The notes: a model not told the origin generated them from the sequence alone. Shown: positions 46,385-55,946, counted from the stretch's first letter. The stretch is 64,000 bases of DNA from Acinetobacter halotolerans (GCF_004208515.1 NZ_SGIM01000013.1:1-64000); one strand, 5' to 3'. Program-made: numbers and translations.

Positions 46385-47815
46385 TTATTCATCCTCTTCG
46401 GTATCTAAGCCGAATTTCTTTAAACGATAGCGTAAAGAGCGGAAGGTCATCCCTAATTTCTTAGCAGCTAAGGTTCGATTCCAGTGGGTTAAGTTCAGTG
46501 CGTTGAGAAGGACTTCTTTCTCAATATTTTCTAAATAACGTTCTAAGCCTTCAGGTGGAAGCTTTTTGGAACTGGTGCTTGGGCTGGTTGAATATTGTGC
46601 TGGTTCAACATCTTCTTGAGTATAGAATGATGCCGTCGGCATCGAGATCGGACTACGTAAAGGTGCGGTTTGTAAGTGTGCGAGGTCAATGCTGTTATCA
46701 TCGCTGAGTGTCATTGCACGTTCAATGATATTACGCAATTCACGGACATTGCCAGGGAAGTATTGCTGTAGGAGGAACTGCTCAGCACGCGCAGTTAACG
46801 ATTTGGCAGATAAATCCCATTCCTGACTGATTCTCTGGATAAAGTGATTTGCCAACAATAAGATATCTTGTCCGCGTTCACGTAAGGGTGGAAGTACAAT
46901 ATCCATCACATGAATACGGAAAAATAAATCTTGCCTAAATCGACCTTGTTGCACCAACAGTTCGAGATCTTGGTGGCTAGCACTAATCACTCGAAAATCA
47001 ACATCAATTTCCTGATCTGAACCGACAGGGCGAATTCTCTTTTCCTGCACTGCACGCAGTAATTTCACTTGCATATTCAATGGCAGTTCAGCAATTTCAT
47101 CTAAGAATAAACTACCGCCGTGTGCAGAAAGAATTAAGCCTTGTTTGTCTTGTGTCGCACCTGTGAAGCTGCCTTTTTTATGCCCAAATAACTCGCTCTC
47201 CATCAATTCGGTTGGAATCGCGCCACAGTTAATCGCGATAAACGGCCCCTCACTACGATTGCTTAAACGATGAACGAGATTTGCAACAACCTCTTTGCCA
47301 GTTCCTGATTCACCAGTAATAAATACAGGCGCTTGAGAACGTGCAATTTTCTTTAAAGCAATCCGTAACTGTTGAATTGGCGGTGAGCGACCGATTAACA
47401 GTTTATTTTCTAACGCTGTTTCGGCTGCCTCTTGTTCAGGTTGCGGTCGATTTAGAGCTTTTTGAATCAATTGATCCAAATGCTTTTGATTGACTGGTTT
47501 ACTGACAAAATCAAATGCGCCCGCTTTTAAGGCGGCAATCGCAATGTCCATGTTGCCGTAAGCTGTGAGTACAGCGATGGGTGTGTTGGGATGATTTTGA
47601 GTGACGTGTTTGACTAAATCTAAACCATTGCCATCTGGGAGGTTCAAATCTGTTAGACAAGCATCATACTGAAACTCAGTGAAAAACTTTTTTGCTTGCT
47701 CAATCCGATAAGCGAGATGTGTCTTGATGCCCATTCGTGCAAGTGTCATTTGCATTAAGAGACACAAGTCCTCTTCATCGTCTACAAGCAAGACGAGTGG
47801 TTGTTTAGTTGTCAT
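46385..47815 (-). CDS. pilR: sigma-54-dependent response regulator PilR
   Basis: Activator of type IV pilin transcription in pilus-bearing bacteria. The 476-residue protein has a receiver domain with phosphorylation site Asp56 (ACLTDLNLP), an AAA+ domain with Walker A GESGTGKE and the sigma-54 contact loop written GSFTGA in place of GAFTGA (a variant also typical of PilR), Walker B, and a Fis-type helix-turn-helix at the C-terminus (WNRTLAAKKLGMTFRSLRYRLKKFG split). It lies directly downstream of pilS, 21 bases apart. It is the only sigma-54 activator encoded in the window; sigma-54-type promoters are seen here upstream of torF and glnK. Confidence 0.93.
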   Translation of the reverse strand: MTTKQPLVLLVDDEEDLCLLMQMTLARMGIKTHLAYRIEQAKKFFTEFQYDACLTDLNLPDGNGLDLVKHVTQNHPNTPIAVLTAYGNMDIAIAALKAGAFDFVSKPVNQKHLDQLIQKALNRPQPEQEAAETALENKLLIGRSPPIQQLRIALKKIARSQAPVFITGESGTGKEVVANLVHRLSNRSEGPFIAINCGAIPTELMESELFGHKKGSFTGATQDKQGLILSAHGGSLFLDEIAELPLNMQVKLLRAVQEKRIRPVGSDQEIDVDFRVISASHQDLELLVQQGRFRQDLFFRIHVMDIVLPPLRERGQDILLLANHFIQRISQEWDLSAKSLTARAEQFLLQQYFPGNVRELRNIIERAMTLSDDNSIDLAHLQTAPLRSPISMPTASFYTQEDVEPAQYSTSPSTSSKKLPPEGLERYLENIEKEVLLNALNLTHWNRTLAAKKLGMTFRSLRYRLKKFGLDTEEDE

Positions 47816-47836
47816 TCCCCGAAAAACCTAATTTAA

Positions 47837-49402
47837 TCAATTAATTATTGAGCACTCAATCCTGAAGCATGCTCCTTGTTGTCGCTCTACATAGGTGAGC
47901 TTTGCATGATTTGCCTCACAAAATGTATGAGACAAATACAATCCTAAACCAGTTCCTTTAATTTCGGTACTAAAAAATGGTTTAAACAGCTGAGAAAGGT
48001 CACGTTTTGCAACGCCAGCACCAAAATCAATGACATCAATGCGCGTTCGTCCTTCATTTGAGTGAACATCAACCTCAATGTAAGGGGCATCTGAGGCATT
48101 ATGTCGCAATGCATTTCGAATTAAATTAATCAGCACTTGGCGTAATTGTTTGTCATCAAATAGAACCTTGACGTCTTCAGGAATATTGAGCTGAATCATG
48201 TGTTTGACGTCAACTAAGTCCTCATTGCATAAACTCTCAAAGAATGTGGTCAGATCAATTGTTTGAGGCTCTGTCGGTTTGTTTCGTGCCATCGCTAAAG
48301 TGTCTTGCACTATGCTGTCAATCCGCTTGGCTTGTTTGCTAATCATGCGAGAGAGCATTTCTTGTTGATGTGCATCACTAGCTTTAAATAATTCATTAGC
48401 TTGTACAATCGCCGCCAAAGGATTACGAATCTCATGGGCAATGCTGGCCGAGAGTTGTCCAAGCGCAGCTAATTTTAATTGTTGTACTTGTTGTGTGAGT
48501 TTCTGCGCATCTTTTAAAACCAATAACACCAATGCTTGTTCTGGAACGATCAAATGTTTCACACGAACATTGACGGTATACAGACTCTGTTGTGACTCAA
48601 AAGTAAATTCTTCGCCATCTTCTAAATCACTAAATTTAATCAGTTCAAATAGATCGGGCTGCCACTTCATCAGGGGTGTTTTTTCGGCTGAGACAGGCAC
48701 ATGAATGCCCAATAAAGCATTGGCGGCTGGATTGGTCAATACGATATGGTTGCTTTCATCGAGCACCATATAACCATCTTCAATTTGTTCAAGAATATAG
48801 CGATTTATATTTTGAAGCTGATGAATTTCAATGGATTGATGAAAAGTCAAAGCTTCTAAAATATTAAACCGTTGTACCGCAATACGCCCAATTGCAAACA
48901 CTACGAAAAATAGAAAGGCCAGCAGAAGACTATTACTCAAATGATTTAAGTTGTTGTAATCAAAAAAGTTACCAATGAAACGTTGGTAGATCACCATGAT
49001 CACAGCAAAAAGGGTAATAATCAGTGAAAGCCGAGCATCAAGTAAGATCGCAGATGAAAAAATAATAATGACGTAGAGTAAGCTGAGTTGCAGGTTGGGT
49101 CCACCCGCTGAAAAAGTGATAATACTTAAGCAGATCACATCAATGATGAAGATCAATATCAATTGTTTGTTAATCTGCGATGGAACCAATCTTAGAAATA
49201 AAAGCTGACCGATATTAAAGGTGACATAAGCAATTAGCGTATAAAAATATAAAAATGGGTGAAGGTAATTGTGGGAAAGTTGCTCAGCGGTTAACAGGTA
49301 GATTAACAACAAACTAACGGAAATAATCAGACGATATCCGCTATACCAAGTGCCTAGCTGATAGATGGTTTGTGACACTGAGGATGCAATTTTTCCCAAC
49401 AT
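47837..49402 (-). CDS. pilS: two-component sensor histidine kinase PilS
   Basis: Membrane kinase partner of PilR. 521 residues with about six N-terminal helices (to about residue 190), a PAS-like domain (about 200-305), a HisKA domain with the phosphorylated histidine in ASIAHEIRNPLAAI near residue 320, and a HATPase domain with N-box LIRNALRHNA and G-boxes DFGAGVAK and GTGLGLYLS. The six-helix N-terminus is the hallmark of PilS. gacA lies 18 bases upstream on the same strand, so the three regulators may be one transcript. Confidence 0.93.
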   Translation of the reverse strand: MLGKIASSVSQTIYQLGTWYSGYRLIISVSLLLIYLLTAEQLSHNYLHPFLYFYTLIAYVTFNIGQLLFLRLVPSQINKQLILIFIIDVICLSIITFSAGGPNLQLSLLYVIIIFSSAILLDARLSLIITLFAVIMVIYQRFIGNFFDYNNLNHLSNSLLLAFLFFVVFAIGRIAVQRFNILEALTFHQSIEIHQLQNINRYILEQIEDGYMVLDESNHIVLTNPAANALLGIHVPVSAEKTPLMKWQPDLFELIKFSDLEDGEEFTFESQQSLYTVNVRVKHLIVPEQALVLLVLKDAQKLTQQVQQLKLAALGQLSASIAHEIRNPLAAIVQANELFKASDAHQQEMLSRMISKQAKRIDSIVQDTLAMARNKPTEPQTIDLTTFFESLCNEDLVDVKHMIQLNIPEDVKVLFDDKQLRQVLINLIRNALRHNASDAPYIEVDVHSNEGRTRIDVIDFGAGVAKRDLSQLFKPFFSTEIKGTGLGLYLSHTFCEANHAKLTYVERQQGACFRIECSIIN

Positions 49403-49420
49403 AGGCGATTCACAAGTGTT

Positions 49421-50056
49421 TTAAGGTTTAATCAGTCCATAACGAATCGCAAGATGGGTGAGCTTGACATCACTATCAATTGCCAGCTTTTCAAAAATAC
49501 GATAGCGGTACGTATTTACGGTCTTCACACTGACAAATAACTTGTCAGCAATCTCTTGGGCACTAATACAGTTGACCACCATCATCGCCACTTGCATTTC
49601 ACGTTCAGACAGCGCATCAAAAGGGGATTGCTGCGTATCAGAAAGATAAGAACTGGCCAGTTGTTCAGCGATGTCTGCACTGAAATATTTACCACCCAAC
49701 ATCACTTTGTTAATCGCACGAACCATTTCTGCAATCGGTGCACCTTTGGTGATATATCCTTTGGCGCCTGCTTTGAGTAAAAGGGAAGGGTAAGGTTCTT
49801 CCGCTAGACCACTTACGGCGATAACTTTGGTATCCGGGGCACTTTGTAACAAGCGTCGTGTGGTTTCTACACCACCAATCCCCGGCATGTTTACATCCAG
49901 AAGCACAACCTGAGGGTGTTTTTGGCGAACAATAGCGATCGCGTCTTCTCCAGATTCGGCCTGTCCAATGACCTCGACTTCTGGGTGGTCTTCTAACATA
50001 CGACAAATACCTGTACGTACGAGTTCATGATCATCAACAACGAGAACAGTGATCAA
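49421..50056 (-). CDS. gacA: response regulator GacA (UvrY/LetA family)
   Basis: DNA-binding response regulator of 211 residues that activates Rsm-type small RNAs in gammaproteobacteria. The receiver begins LVVDDHELVRTGICRML with phosphorylation site Asp54 (VVLLDVNMPGIGG), and the LuxR-type helix-turn-helix is at about 145-205 (LSEREMQVAMMVVNC, SVKTVNTYRYRIFEKL). Closely resembles Pseudomonas GacA along its length. The longest frame starts with TTG at 50074, but AAGGAGG lies inside that extension; the TTG at 50056, five bases after it, gives the canonical MITVLVVDDHE start. A GacA-type box and its likely RNA target are at 3946 and 3771 in this window. Confidence 0.93.
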   Translation of the reverse strand: MITVLVVDDHELVRTGICRMLEDHPEVEVIGQAESGEDAIAIVRQKHPQVVLLDVNMPGIGGVETTRRLLQSAPDTKVIAVSGLAEEPYPSLLLKAGAKGYITKGAPIAEMVRAINKVMLGGKYFSADIAEQLASSYLSDTQQSPFDALSEREMQVAMMVVNCISAQEIADKLFVSVKTVNTYRYRIFEKLAIDSDVKLTHLAIRYGLIKP

Positions 50057-50137
50057 GAAGACCTCCTTTATCAAAAAATTGGTTTTTTGTTACATAAAGC
50101 AAAATTAGCTTGCAATGAAATGACAAAATTAGCAATG

Positions 50138-50161
50138 CTATTCTTCATTTTAAGAGAATAG
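50138..50161. promoter_or_regulatory. inverted repeat in the gacA/pbpG intergenic region
   Basis: CTATTCT-(10)-AGAATAG between divergent gacA and the endopeptidase gene. It could be an operator for either gene; no regulator recognised. Confidence 0.35.
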
Positions 50162-50264
50162 TTGTACACAATTGTGTCTATAAAAGCTTTACCCAATATG
50201 CTCAAATGTAAGGCATAATGATAGTAAGCGCAAATGTGCAGCATCCTGAGTTGAGTATTGTGTC

Positions 50265-51329
50265 GTGAAAAATGCTAAAAAATCTGTCATGCATGTCTTA
50301 GGCATGTCTATCTTGTTGGCTTGGAGTTCAACAAGTTTTGCTGAGTTGGTTGTCAATAACAATTCAGCGTCTTCGATTGACAATGGTTCAGCATCATTGA
50401 GCTGGTCGGCCAGTGATGTCAATCAGTTGATGAATGATGATGAGTCATTGGATCTTGCCCCGCAAGGCTCTACTTCTGTAACGACAACGTTACGTGGGGG
50501 TGGTACCGCTACGATTAGTTCATCGGCAACGCCTCAACAAAGTGTTCAAATCCGCGATACTTTTGGCTCGAGTCGTCAGCCCTCAGTTAATGCACGTGCT
50601 GCGTTGGTGATGGATGCACAAACAGGTGAAGTGCTGTATAGCAAAAATACCAACTCGGCTTTGCCAATTGCGTCAATCACCAAAGTCATGACAGCCGTAG
50701 TTACGGCTGATGCTCGATTGAACATGTCTGAAGAAATCACTTTGCAGAGCATTGATTTTGCTGGAGCGGGCGGGAAAAACTCGAGTTCAACACTACGCGC
50801 AGGCGATAGTATGAATCGAGCAGAATTATTGTTATTCGCTTTGATGAAATCAGAAAATCCTGCTGCTGCTGCTTTAGCGCGGACTTATCCAGGTGGGCGT
50901 ACCGCTTTCTATGCGGCGATGAACAACAAAGCGAAACAATTGGGGATGACAGCGACCCATTATGTCGAGTCAACAGGTCTACATCCTGGCAATGTTTCAT
51001 CGGCACGTGACTTAGGGATTTTGGTGAGTACTGCATCGCAGTATGGTTTGATTCGTCAGTTTTCAACGACACCGACCTATGATTTTAATTTAGGTTATCG
51101 TGTACTGAAGTCAAATAATACCAATGCTTTAGTACGTAATGGTGGTTGGAATATTAATTTGTCTAAAACTGGATATATTAATGAAGCAGGACGCTGTGTG
51201 GTCATGCACACCACTGTGAATTCACGTCCAGCGGTTGTGGTGTTATTGGGTGCACCAAGCACGCAAGCACGTAACAGCGATGCAACCAACTTACTGACAT
51301 GGTTAAATACTTTGCCAAAACGTGTTTAA
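50265..51329 (+). CDS. pbpG: D-alanyl-D-alanine endopeptidase (PBP7/8 type)
   Basis: Periplasmic low-molecular-weight penicillin-binding protein that cuts peptide cross-links in murein. A signal peptide (cleaved after SFA, about residue 26) is followed by an unusual low-complexity serine/threonine-rich segment to about residue 105. The S11 active site is SITK (Ser137, Lys140), SEN (Ser196, Asn198) and KTG (301-303), all intact. In A. baumannii PbpG contributes to survival in the host. The start is GTG without a strong ribosome site; the basic KNAKKS signal start supports it. Confidence 0.9.
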   Translation: MKNAKKSVMHVLGMSILLAWSSTSFAELVVNNNSASSIDNGSASLSWSASDVNQLMNDDESLDLAPQGSTSVTTTLRGGGTATISSSATPQQSVQIRDTFGSSRQPSVNARAALVMDAQTGEVLYSKNTNSALPIASITKVMTAVVTADARLNMSEEITLQSIDFAGAGGKNSSSTLRAGDSMNRAELLLFALMKSENPAAAALARTYPGGRTAFYAAMNNKAKQLGMTATHYVESTGLHPGNVSSARDLGILVSTASQYGLIRQFSTTPTYDFNLGYRVLKSNNTNALVRNGGWNINLSKTGYINEAGRCVVMHTTVNSRPAVVVLLGAPSTQARNSDATNLLTWLNTLPKRV

Positions 51330-51345
51330 TTATTATTGAACAAAT

Positions 51346-51375
51346 AAAAAACCAGTTGCATGCAACTGGTTTTTT
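51346..51375. terminator. bidirectional terminator between pbpG and thrC
   Basis: Palindrome AAAAAACCAGTTGCA / TGCAACTGGTTTTTT with no spacer, T-run after it. Confidence 0.9.
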
Positions 51376-51396
51376 TATGTCATAAGACGCGATGGG

Positions 51397-52536
51397 TTAC
51401 ATATTAGAAAGAATCGAATCTTTTACTTGATCCATCGTAGCATCAATCGACAACATCACAGCATCAGCGCATTGCTTGATCGCTGTATCAGGATCTTTTA
51501 ATCCATTCCCTGTAACAGTACAGACAATCACAGAGCCTTCAGCAATTTTACCTGCTTTAAGATCACGGATTGCACCACCGATCGATGCTGCTGATGCAGG
51601 CTCGACAAAAACACCTTCATACATTGAAAGTAAGCGTTGTGCTTCTAGGATTTCAGCATCCGTTAGTTCATCGAACCAACCTTTAGAATCACGTACTACT
51701 GCTTTAGCATGGTTCCAGCTTTGTGGATTACCAATGCGAATCGCAGTTGCAACAGTTTCAGGATGCTCTACAGGTGCGCCACGTAAGAACGGTGCAGCAC
51801 CAGCAGCCTGATAACCGACCATAGTTGGTAAGCCTTCTGGCTTAGGTCCTGTGAACTGATCTGTAGCCGCATCATAAATCACTTGTTCAAACTGATCAGC
51901 AGGTTGATTTGCAACAGCTTCAGTATAACCCATCCAGTGTGCAGTGATATTACCTGCATTGCCGACAGGCAAGCAGTGATAGTCAGGTGCACGACCCAAA
52001 GCTTCTACGATTTCATAAGCAATGGTTTTTTGACCTTGCAAACGATAAGGATTAATGGAATTCACAATGGTAACAGGTGCTTGATCTGCAACTTCTTTGA
52101 CGAGGCGCATACCATCATCAAAGTTCCCACGGATTTGCATGGTAATCGCACCGTACATCATCGCCTGAGCCATTTTACCCATTGCAATCTTGCCTTCTGG
52201 GATCAAGACAAATGCTTTGATACCTGCACGTGCTGCATAAGCTGCTGCTGCTGCTGAGGTATTCCCTGTAGACGCACAGATGATCGCTTTAGAGCCTTCT
52301 TCAACTGCTTTGGTTACTGCCATCGTCATACCACGGTCTTTAAACGAACCTGTTGGATTCAGACCTTCGTATTTCACGTAGATTTCAACGTTTTTACCAA
52401 TAATACGTGGAATATTCTCGAGTTTAATTAGCGGTGTATTACCTTCACCTAAAGAAATTGCACGCGTAGTTGCAGTTACAGGTAAACGGTCACGATAACG
52501 ATCTACAAGACCAGTATAACGATTGGCATTCGACAT
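51397..52536 (-). CDS. thrC: threonine synthase
   Basis: PLP enzyme converting O-phosphohomoserine to threonine. The 379-residue protein has the PLP lysine in NPTGSFKDRGMTMAV near residue 62, the phosphate-binding loop STGNTSAAAAAYA near residue 90, and a C-terminal SGGAIRD-like SIGGAIRDL. It belongs to the shorter ThrC class (as in Pseudomonas/Bacillus). It lies downstream of hom on the same strand, the Pseudomonas order; a 108-base spacer carrying a repeat element separates them. Confidence 0.95.
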   Translation of the reverse strand: MSNANRYTGLVDRYRDRLPVTATTRAISLGEGNTPLIKLENIPRIIGKNVEIYVKYEGLNPTGSFKDRGMTMAVTKAVEEGSKAIICASTGNTSAAAAAYAARAGIKAFVLIPEGKIAMGKMAQAMMYGAITMQIRGNFDDGMRLVKEVADQAPVTIVNSINPYRLQGQKTIAYEIVEALGRAPDYHCLPVGNAGNITAHWMGYTEAVANQPADQFEQVIYDAATDQFTGPKPEGLPTMVGYQAAGAAPFLRGAPVEHPETVATAIRIGNPQSWNHAKAVVRDSKGWFDELTDAEILEAQRLLSMYEGVFVEPASAASIGGAIRDLKAGKIAEGSVIVCTVTGNGLKDPDTAIKQCADAVMLSIDATMDQVKDSILSNM

Positions 52537-52572
52537 GATGGTGTTCCAATATATAGATATTTTAAATCTTTG

Positions 52573-52634
52573 TTTTCAAAAGGGACTTGGGGTTGTGCAA
52601 GCCCCCCTTTGAAAAGGGGGATTTAGGGGGATTT
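52573..52634. repeat. short palindromic repeat of the GGGGGATTT type in the hom-thrC spacer
   Basis: TTTTCAAA-AGGG ... CCCCCCTTTGAAAA forms a long imperfect hairpin, followed by GGGGGATTTAGGGGGATTT. Such C-run/G-run palindromes are a dispersed intergenic repeat in Acinetobacter and other proteobacteria (recalled, not searched). It fills most of the spacer and could stabilise or attenuate the message. Confidence 0.6.
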
Positions 52635-52644
52635 AAAAACCTGA

Positions 52645-53946
52645 TTAACTATCGAGCGATTCTAAACGAATTCTGATGATTTCGCCATGAATTGCAGGTA
52701 AAGCTTGAATTTGTGCAAGGGCCTCATCCATTTTCGATTCAACAATTGGATCGGTTAAAATCACAATTGGAATCAAATCTTTTAGACGAGATTGTTGCAT
52801 GATGGCATCAATACTAATGCCTGTACGACTTAAAATCGCGGTGACATCAGCCAATACGCCTGTCTGATCTTCAGCATTTAGACGGATGTAGTATCCTGTC
52901 GTCATTTCTTCACGGCTTAAAATTGGCATATCCGTTAAGGCTTCAAATGCCAACTGCGGAATCGTTCCTGCACCATCTTCGGTATACGAGATATCACGAA
53001 CGATATCAATCACATCCGCCACGACAGCCGAAGCCGTTGGGCCAGCACCAGCACCAGCGCCGTAATACAATGTTGGACCCACGGCATGCGCTTGTACCAA
53101 GACTGCATTTTTAACGCCGTTTACATTGGCAATCAGCTGTTCAGCAGGAATCAGCGTTGGATGTACACGGAGTTCAATACCATTGGCTGCGCGACGAGCA
53201 ATACCTAAATGTTTGATGCGGAAACCAAGTTCTTCAGCATATTTCACATCTTGCGCGGTGATTTTGCTAATCCCTTCGGTATATACCTTGTTAAATTGCA
53301 ATGGAATACCAAAAGCACAAGAAGCTAAAATTGTAAGCTTATGTGCAGCATCAATCCCTTCAACATCGAAAGTTGGATCTGCTTCAGCATACCCAAGTTG
53401 TTGTGCTTCAGCCAAAACATCTGCAAATGCACGACCTTTCTCACGCATTTCGGTGAGGATAAAGTTACCTGTTCCGTTAATAATCCCTGCCAGCCATTCA
53501 ATATGATTGGCAGCAAGACCTTCACGAATCACTTTAATAATCGGGATACCGCCAGCCACTGCAGCCTCATAGGCGATTTGGACCGCATTATCTTCAGCAG
53601 CTTTAAACAGTTCATTGCCATGTTCAGCAAGTAAAGCTTTGTTTGCCGTTACGACTTGCTTGCCATGTTTAATGGCTTCCATAATCAGTTCATAAGCAGG
53701 ATGAATCCCACCCATAACCTCCACCACGACATCAACATCAGGTTGACGCACAATTTCCATGAGATCAGCGCTTTGCTGAATTCCTGCGAGTTGTAAATCT
53801 GGACGTGGACGGCGTGTGCCTACGTGTGTAATTTGAATTTCTCGACCAGTACGGCGTTTAATTTCAGCAGCATTTTCTTGTAGTAATTTAAGGGCTCCAC
53901 CACCAACAGTACCAAGACCGAGTATCGCCAGACGAACTGGTTTCAC
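52645..53946 (-). CDS. hom: homoserine dehydrogenase
   Basis: NAD(P)H-dependent enzyme making homoserine for threonine and methionine. 433 residues: nucleotide-binding start KPVRLAILGLGTVGGGALKLL, catalytic Lys in VTANKALLAEHG (near residue 100), the signature GGIPIIKVIREGLAANHI, and a C-terminal ACT domain (about 352-430, VLADVTAILSRTGISIDAIMQQ) for allosteric control by threonine. The longest frame begins at 53967; the GTG at 53946, with GGAG seven bases upstream and matching the MKPV start of relatives, is preferred. First of the hom-thrC pair. Confidence 0.94.
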   Translation of the reverse strand: MKPVRLAILGLGTVGGGALKLLQENAAEIKRRTGREIQITHVGTRRPRPDLQLAGIQQSADLMEIVRQPDVDVVVEVMGGIHPAYELIMEAIKHGKQVVTANKALLAEHGNELFKAAEDNAVQIAYEAAVAGGIPIIKVIREGLAANHIEWLAGIINGTGNFILTEMREKGRAFADVLAEAQQLGYAEADPTFDVEGIDAAHKLTILASCAFGIPLQFNKVYTEGISKITAQDVKYAEELGFRIKHLGIARRAANGIELRVHPTLIPAEQLIANVNGVKNAVLVQAHAVGPTLYYGAGAGAGPTASAVVADVIDIVRDISYTEDGAGTIPQLAFEALTDMPILSREEMTTGYYIRLNAEDQTGVLADVTAILSRTGISIDAIMQQSRLKDLIPIVILTDPIVESKMDEALAQIQALPAIHGEIIRIRLESLDS

Positions 53947-54075
53947 GTCACACTCCATTTTATTCAATCATTTTAATGAAGCTTGATCATAGCTAAAAAA
54001 ATGCAGCGACACTAGGGCTAAGATCATCTTTAATCTGTCGCCCAAGTCGTTCTTTTTTGGAGTTAGAGAAAAGGC

Positions 54076-54891
54076 TTATTTGTTTAAGCGTTGAGCGATT
54101 TCATCCGCAGTCATATAGCCACCTAAATACTCGCCGTCGACGTTATAAATTGCAGGCGTACCATTTACACCCATATTTAAACCGAGTTGGTATTGCTCAC
54201 TGACAGGATTCTTACATTCTGCTGCTGAAACAGGCAAGCCTTGAATGGCTTGGTCAAATGCAGCTTTACGATCCTTACTACACCAAATGGCTTGCATGGT
54301 CGGCATAAATTGATCACCACGCGGCCAAGCGATATAACGAACCTCAATGCCTTTTTCATTTATGGCTGGAATATTCTCATGGAGTCGGTGGCAGTATGGG
54401 CAGCTCGAATCGGTAAATACATAAATGATATGTTTGGCTTTGCCGCCTTTGGCTGGATAAACAATCAGGTCTTCATTCTTTAATGAGGCCAAGTGTTTTT
54501 TATTCTCAGTGGCTTGCAATGCTTCGCTGACATTATGTAGTTGTTTGTCTCCTAAGCGAATCACATCACCTTGAATAATATATTGACCATCACTGGTTGC
54601 ATAAACAGAGCCCATACCTTCAAGATTGATCCAAAATAAGTTGGGAACTTCAGTTTTTTGTATTGAAACGATTTTAGCGTTGATGTTGGCTGCTTTAAAA
54701 TTCTTTTCTAAGGTCGAGATCAAGCGTTGTTGTGCATTGCGCTCATTTAACGTGGATGCTTCACCTGTCGCAGGTGTACTTGCTGTGAGCGTATCTTGTT
54801 TTTGTGCTGAATTTTCTTTTGAGCAAGCACTGACCAATAATGTTGAGGCTAATGTACAAGCAAGTACAAGCTGAGATCGAGTAAAAACCAT
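54076..54891 (-). CDS. DsbC-type thiol:disulfide interchange lipoprotein
   Basis: Periplasmic disulfide isomerase of the DsbC/DsbG group (271 residues from the preferred start). N-terminal dimerisation domain about residues 45-115 and a thioredoxin-fold domain with active site CPYC in TDSSCPYCHRLHEN near residue 165, followed by the cis-proline loop GVNGTPAIY. Unusually the signal sequence ends in LVSAC, a lipobox, so the enzyme should be membrane-tethered instead of soluble; the residue after Cys is Ser, which favours the outer membrane. The frame extends to 54951 but ATG 54891 begins the signal. Gene order xerD-dsbC-hom-thrC is that of Pseudomonas. Confidence 0.88.
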   Translation of the reverse strand: MVFTRSQLVLACTLASTLLVSACSKENSAQKQDTLTASTPATGEASTLNERNAQQRLISTLEKNFKAANINAKIVSIQKTEVPNLFWINLEGMGSVYATSDGQYIIQGDVIRLGDKQLHNVSEALQATENKKHLASLKNEDLIVYPAKGGKAKHIIYVFTDSSCPYCHRLHENIPAINEKGIEVRYIAWPRGDQFMPTMQAIWCSKDRKAAFDQAIQGLPVSAAECKNPVSEQYQLGLNMGVNGTPAIYNVDGEYLGGYMTADEIAQRLNK

Positions 54892-55025
54892 AAAGAACCT
54901 TTTTTGTACGTTTTCATTTCTATAAGCGGCTAAGCATACCAAAAAAATCAACTGACTTCGTTAAATCTTGCTGACTCTCTGTGAACGAGAATATATTGCT
55001 GCTGATTCTTTGATAAATGGTGATT

Positions 55026-55946
55026 TCAGCCACGTGGATGATGTTTGGTATGTAATTGTTGCATACGATGTTGTGCGACATGCGTATAGATTTGAGTTGT
55101 AGAAAGATCACTGTGTCCGAGTAGCGTTTGTACTACACGTAAATCAGCACCATGATTCAAAAGGTGGGTTGCAAAAGCGTGACGTAAGGTATGGGGCGAT
55201 AATTCGGTTTGAATATTGGCTTGTAGGGCATAGCGTTTAATTGCATACCAAAAATTTTGACGACTCATGATTCCACCATGCTGGGTCAAAAATAGATAAT
55301 CGGTACTACTTTTATACAATTGTGGTCGTGATTCCGCTAAATATTTTTCAATCCATTCGCAAGCATGTTGTCCAAGGGGCACTAGACGTTCTTTGTTACC
55401 TTTACCCGTAATACGCAAGAATCCCTGTTTGAGGTTGATCAGTTCTAAACGCAGATTGAGTAACTCCGAAACACGTAAACCGCAGGCATATAAAACCTCG
55501 AGCATGGCGCGATCACGTAGACCTAAGGCATGGCTAATATCTGGTGCATGAATCAACGCTTCCACATCTTGTTCGGACAAGTCTTTGGGGAGTGCTCGAC
55601 CAATCTTCGGAGATTGATGGGTAGCAACAGGATTGTCATCTCTGAGTTTTTGTTCTCTTAGAAATTTATAAAATTGACGTAAAGCGGATAAGCACCTTGC
55701 GATAGATCGGGGGCTTTTACCTGCTTTGGTCAATGCAATCAATACATCTGCAATATCATCACTCGTCCATTGCGGTAATAAGCCATTTTTGTGCAATTCA
55801 CTACATTGAATGAGGTCAGATAAATAAGCATTACGGGTATGCGGGCTTACGGTTTGTGCCACTAAATAATCACGAAAACCCTGTAAAAAACTTAAATGTT
55901 CTGGAATGGTCACGGCGACAGGGATGCGTGGTTTTTTATTTAACAT
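55026..55946 (-). CDS. xerD: site-specific tyrosine recombinase XerD
   Basis: Resolves chromosome dimers at dif with XerC. 306 residues; SAM-like N-terminal core-binding domain and catalytic domain with the R-K-H-R-H-Y set: Arg in YACGLRVSELLNL (near 155), Lys in TGKGNKERLVPLG, HTLRHAFATHLL (His, Arg), LLGHSDLSTTQIYTHV (His and the nucleophile Tyr). Followed on the same strand by the DsbC-type gene, 134 bases away (with a short unassigned gap), as in Pseudomonas. No dif site is seen. Confidence 0.93.
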   Translation of the reverse strand: MLNKKPRIPVAVTIPEHLSFLQGFRDYLVAQTVSPHTRNAYLSDLIQCSELHKNGLLPQWTSDDIADVLIALTKAGKSPRSIARCLSALRQFYKFLREQKLRDDNPVATHQSPKIGRALPKDLSEQDVEALIHAPDISHALGLRDRAMLEVLYACGLRVSELLNLRLELINLKQGFLRITGKGNKERLVPLGQHACEWIEKYLAESRPQLYKSSTDYLFLTQHGGIMSRQNFWYAIKRYALQANIQTELSPHTLRHAFATHLLNHGADLRVVQTLLGHSDLSTTQIYTHVAQHRMQQLHTKHHPRG

